This document shows, piece by piece, positions 5,359-6,402 of a stretch of 6,402 nt of DNA. Where the stretch lies: contig NZ_CAMLIX010000259.1 in NCBI RefSeq assembly GCF_946479975.1, positions 1 to 6,402 of the forward strand, written 5' to 3'. Positions within the stretch are counted from its first letter, which is position 1; the number at the start of each line of letters is the position of its first letter. The notes under the pieces are model-generated. The model was not told where the DNA came from, did not search any database, and saw only the letters and a list, made by a program, of their open reading frames with translations. This DNA is from an uncultured Flavobacterium sp. GTDB taxonomy: Bacteria; Bacteroidota; Bacteroidia; Flavobacteriales; Flavobacteriaceae. A program made the position numbers and the translations under genes.

Positions 5359-6120
5359 CTAGCCTTTCAAATAAGCTTCTCTTACTTTTTTAAATAGGTT
5401 TGAAGAATAAACAAATTTAACAACTGCTTCATTTTCGGTCGTGAAAATTTCTTCTTTGGTTCCTTGCCAAGCTTTAAGACCTTTTTTTAAGAAAACAATA
5501 TTTTCACCGATTTCCATCACTGAGTTCATATCGTGCGTATTAATTACGGTTGTAATATTGTACTCTTTGGTAATTTCCTGAATCAAATTATCAATCAAAG
5601 TTGAAGTGTTTGGATCAAGACCAGAGTTTGGTTCATCACAAAACAAATATTTTGGATTATTTACAATCGCGCGTGCAATCGCAACACGTTTCTGCATTCC
5701 TCCTGAGATTTCTGAAGGTAATTTTTTATGCGCCTCGACTAAGTTTACTCTTTCTAAAACAAAATCGACACGTTCTTTGATTTGTGCCTTCGTATTATTG
5801 GTAAACATTCTCAATGGAAAAGCTACATTTTCTGCAACTGTCATCGAATCAAATAAGGCACTTCCTTGAAATACCATTCCGATTTCAGTTCTCAATTCAC
5901 GTTTTTCGTCTTTGTCTAAATCAGAATACACTCTTCCGTCAAATTCAATAGTACCCGAATCTGGCGTGTGAATTCCTAAAAGCGTTTTTAATAAAACCGT
6001 TTTTCCAGATCCACTTTGTCCAATAATTAAGTTGGTTTTTCCCGTTTCAAAAACCGTGGAAACGCCTTTTAAAACTTTGGCATCATTAAATGATTTTTCT
6101 ATGTTTTTTACTTCTATCAT
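5359..6120 (-). CDS. MlaF-type ABC transporter ATP-binding protein
   Basis: The cytoplasmic ATPase of an Mla/MCE-type lipid transporter, which powers phospholipid movement between inner and outer membranes. From ATG 6120 it is 253 residues. Walker A is GQSGSGKT (34-41), and the Q-loop region is MVFQGSALFDSMTVAENVAFPL-like (83 onward, Q85), a pattern typical of MlaF. The ABC signature is SGGMQKR (139-145), Walker B ends in CDEP (D162, E163), the D-loop is SGLDP (166-170), and the switch histidine is H196. All catalytic residues are present. The ATG overlaps the stop of the permease gene by one base (TAATG), indicating translational coupling and fixing the start. A longer frame from 6180 lies inside the permease coding sequence and is unlikely. 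The gene ends the operon, facing a bidirectional terminator; no MCE-domain (MlaD) gene follows. Confidence 0.93.
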   Translation of the reverse strand: MIEVKNIEKSFNDAKVLKGVSTVFETGKTNLIIGQSGSGKTVLLKTLLGIHTPDSGTIEFDGRVYSDLDKDEKRELRTEIGMVFQGSALFDSMTVAENVAFPLRMFTNNTKAQIKERVDFVLERVNLVEAHKKLPSEISGGMQKRVAIARAIVNNPKYLFCDEPNSGLDPNTSTLIDNLIQEITKEYNITTVINTHDMNSVMEIGENIVFLKKGLKAWQGTKEEIFTTENEAVVKFVYSSNLFKKVREAYLKG

Positions 6121-6402
6121 TATCCTAATAATAATTGGGTTAATATATAATTTAGAAGAATGATACAAACCGATGTCCATACAAATGAAACCGTACTTGC
6201 TTTTCCAACTTCTAGCGCTCCACCTTTCATGTAATAGCCGTGAAAAGAAGGAATTGTTGCCAATAACATAGCAAAAATTAGAGTTTTAATGAAAGCATAA
6301 GTAATATGGAAAGGAATAAATTCCATTTGAGCTCCTGCAATAAAATCTTCACCAGTTGAAAATCCGCCATAAGCACAAGCCATCCATCCACCAAAAATTC
6401 CT
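6120..6402 (-). CDS. MlaE-type ABC transporter permease, C-terminal part (cut by window edge)
   Basis: The membrane subunit partnering the MlaF-type ATPase. The last 93 residues are visible; the frame is open to the right edge, so the methionine at 6383 is internal and not a start. The visible part begins GIFGGWMA, then FIPFHITYAFIKTLIFAML, a coupling-region helix followed by a membrane segment, then GGALEVGKAST, and a final hydrophobic helix ending in QLLLG. The order GG, IK, GGA-x-x-VG and a C-terminal helix is characteristic of the MlaE permease family. Stop and ATPase start overlap by one base, so the two are one operon. Confidence 0.9.
   Translation of the reverse strand, partial: GIFGGWMACAYGGFSTGEDFIAGAQMEFIPFHITYAFIKTLIFAMLLATIPSFHGYYMKGGALEVGKASTVSFVWTSVCIILLNYILTQLLLG

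Noticed and set aside
5606..5869. Plus-strand open frame of 87 codons
   Set aside because: It is antisense to the MlaF-type ATPase across its signature and Walker B region, and is a shadow of that gene.
6121..6180. Longer start (6180) for the MlaF-type ATPase
   Set aside because: It would overlap 61 bases of permease coding sequence; ATG 6120 gives the expected N-terminus and a one-base TAATG overlap.
6381..6383. Methionine at 6383 as start of the permease
   Set aside because: The frame stays open to the window edge with family-like residues (GIFGGW) before it, so the gene is longer and cut by the edge.

Overview
The window looks like chromosomal DNA from a flavobacterium (phylum Bacteroidota, probably Flavobacterium or a close relative). 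The basis is AT-rich sequence, weak or absent Shine-Dalgarno sites, several matches to the Bacteroidota promoter -7 element TAnnTTTG, and protein families typical of Flavobacteriaceae. I see no phage, transposase, integrase, CRISPR array, rRNA or tRNA, and no obvious new defence or biosynthetic system. It reads as a housekeeping region.

Layout. Minus strand, left: the N-terminal third of a Glu/Leu/Phe/Val dehydrogenase (1-364, running off the left edge). Upstream of it is a secreted chalcone-isomerase-like protein (506-1081). A strong hairpin terminator and a promoter-like site separate the two. A 490-base gene-free stretch follows (1082-1571). It carries the leader of the next gene and several palindromes, and is the most regulatory-looking part of the window. 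Plus strand, middle: an acyl-CoA dehydrogenase (1572-2714) with its own terminator, a lipoprotein M28 zinc peptidase (2856-3833), a short-chain dehydrogenase (3869-4546) and a SprT-like metalloprotease-fold protein starting at TTG (4614-5216). Minus strand, right: the MlaF-type ATPase (5359-6120) and the C-terminal end of its MlaE-type permease (6120-6402, running off the right edge). These two overlap by one base.

The convergent sprT-like and mlaF-like genes are separated by a repeat block: two tandem units of about 38 bases followed by a long bidirectional hairpin terminator built from the same sequence motif. One more copy of its 16-base core lies between the SDR and the SprT-like gene.

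Functional links are loose. The acyl-CoA dehydrogenase and the amino-acid dehydrogenase are catabolic enzymes. The MlaEF pair is the inner-membrane engine of a phospholipid or lipid transporter. The M28 enzyme is an envelope lipoprotein. The SDR and SprT-like proteins have no assignable pathway. The points most worth checking are the terminator-associated repeats, the palindromes around the acyl-CoA dehydrogenase promoter, and the possible leaderless promoter of the SDR.
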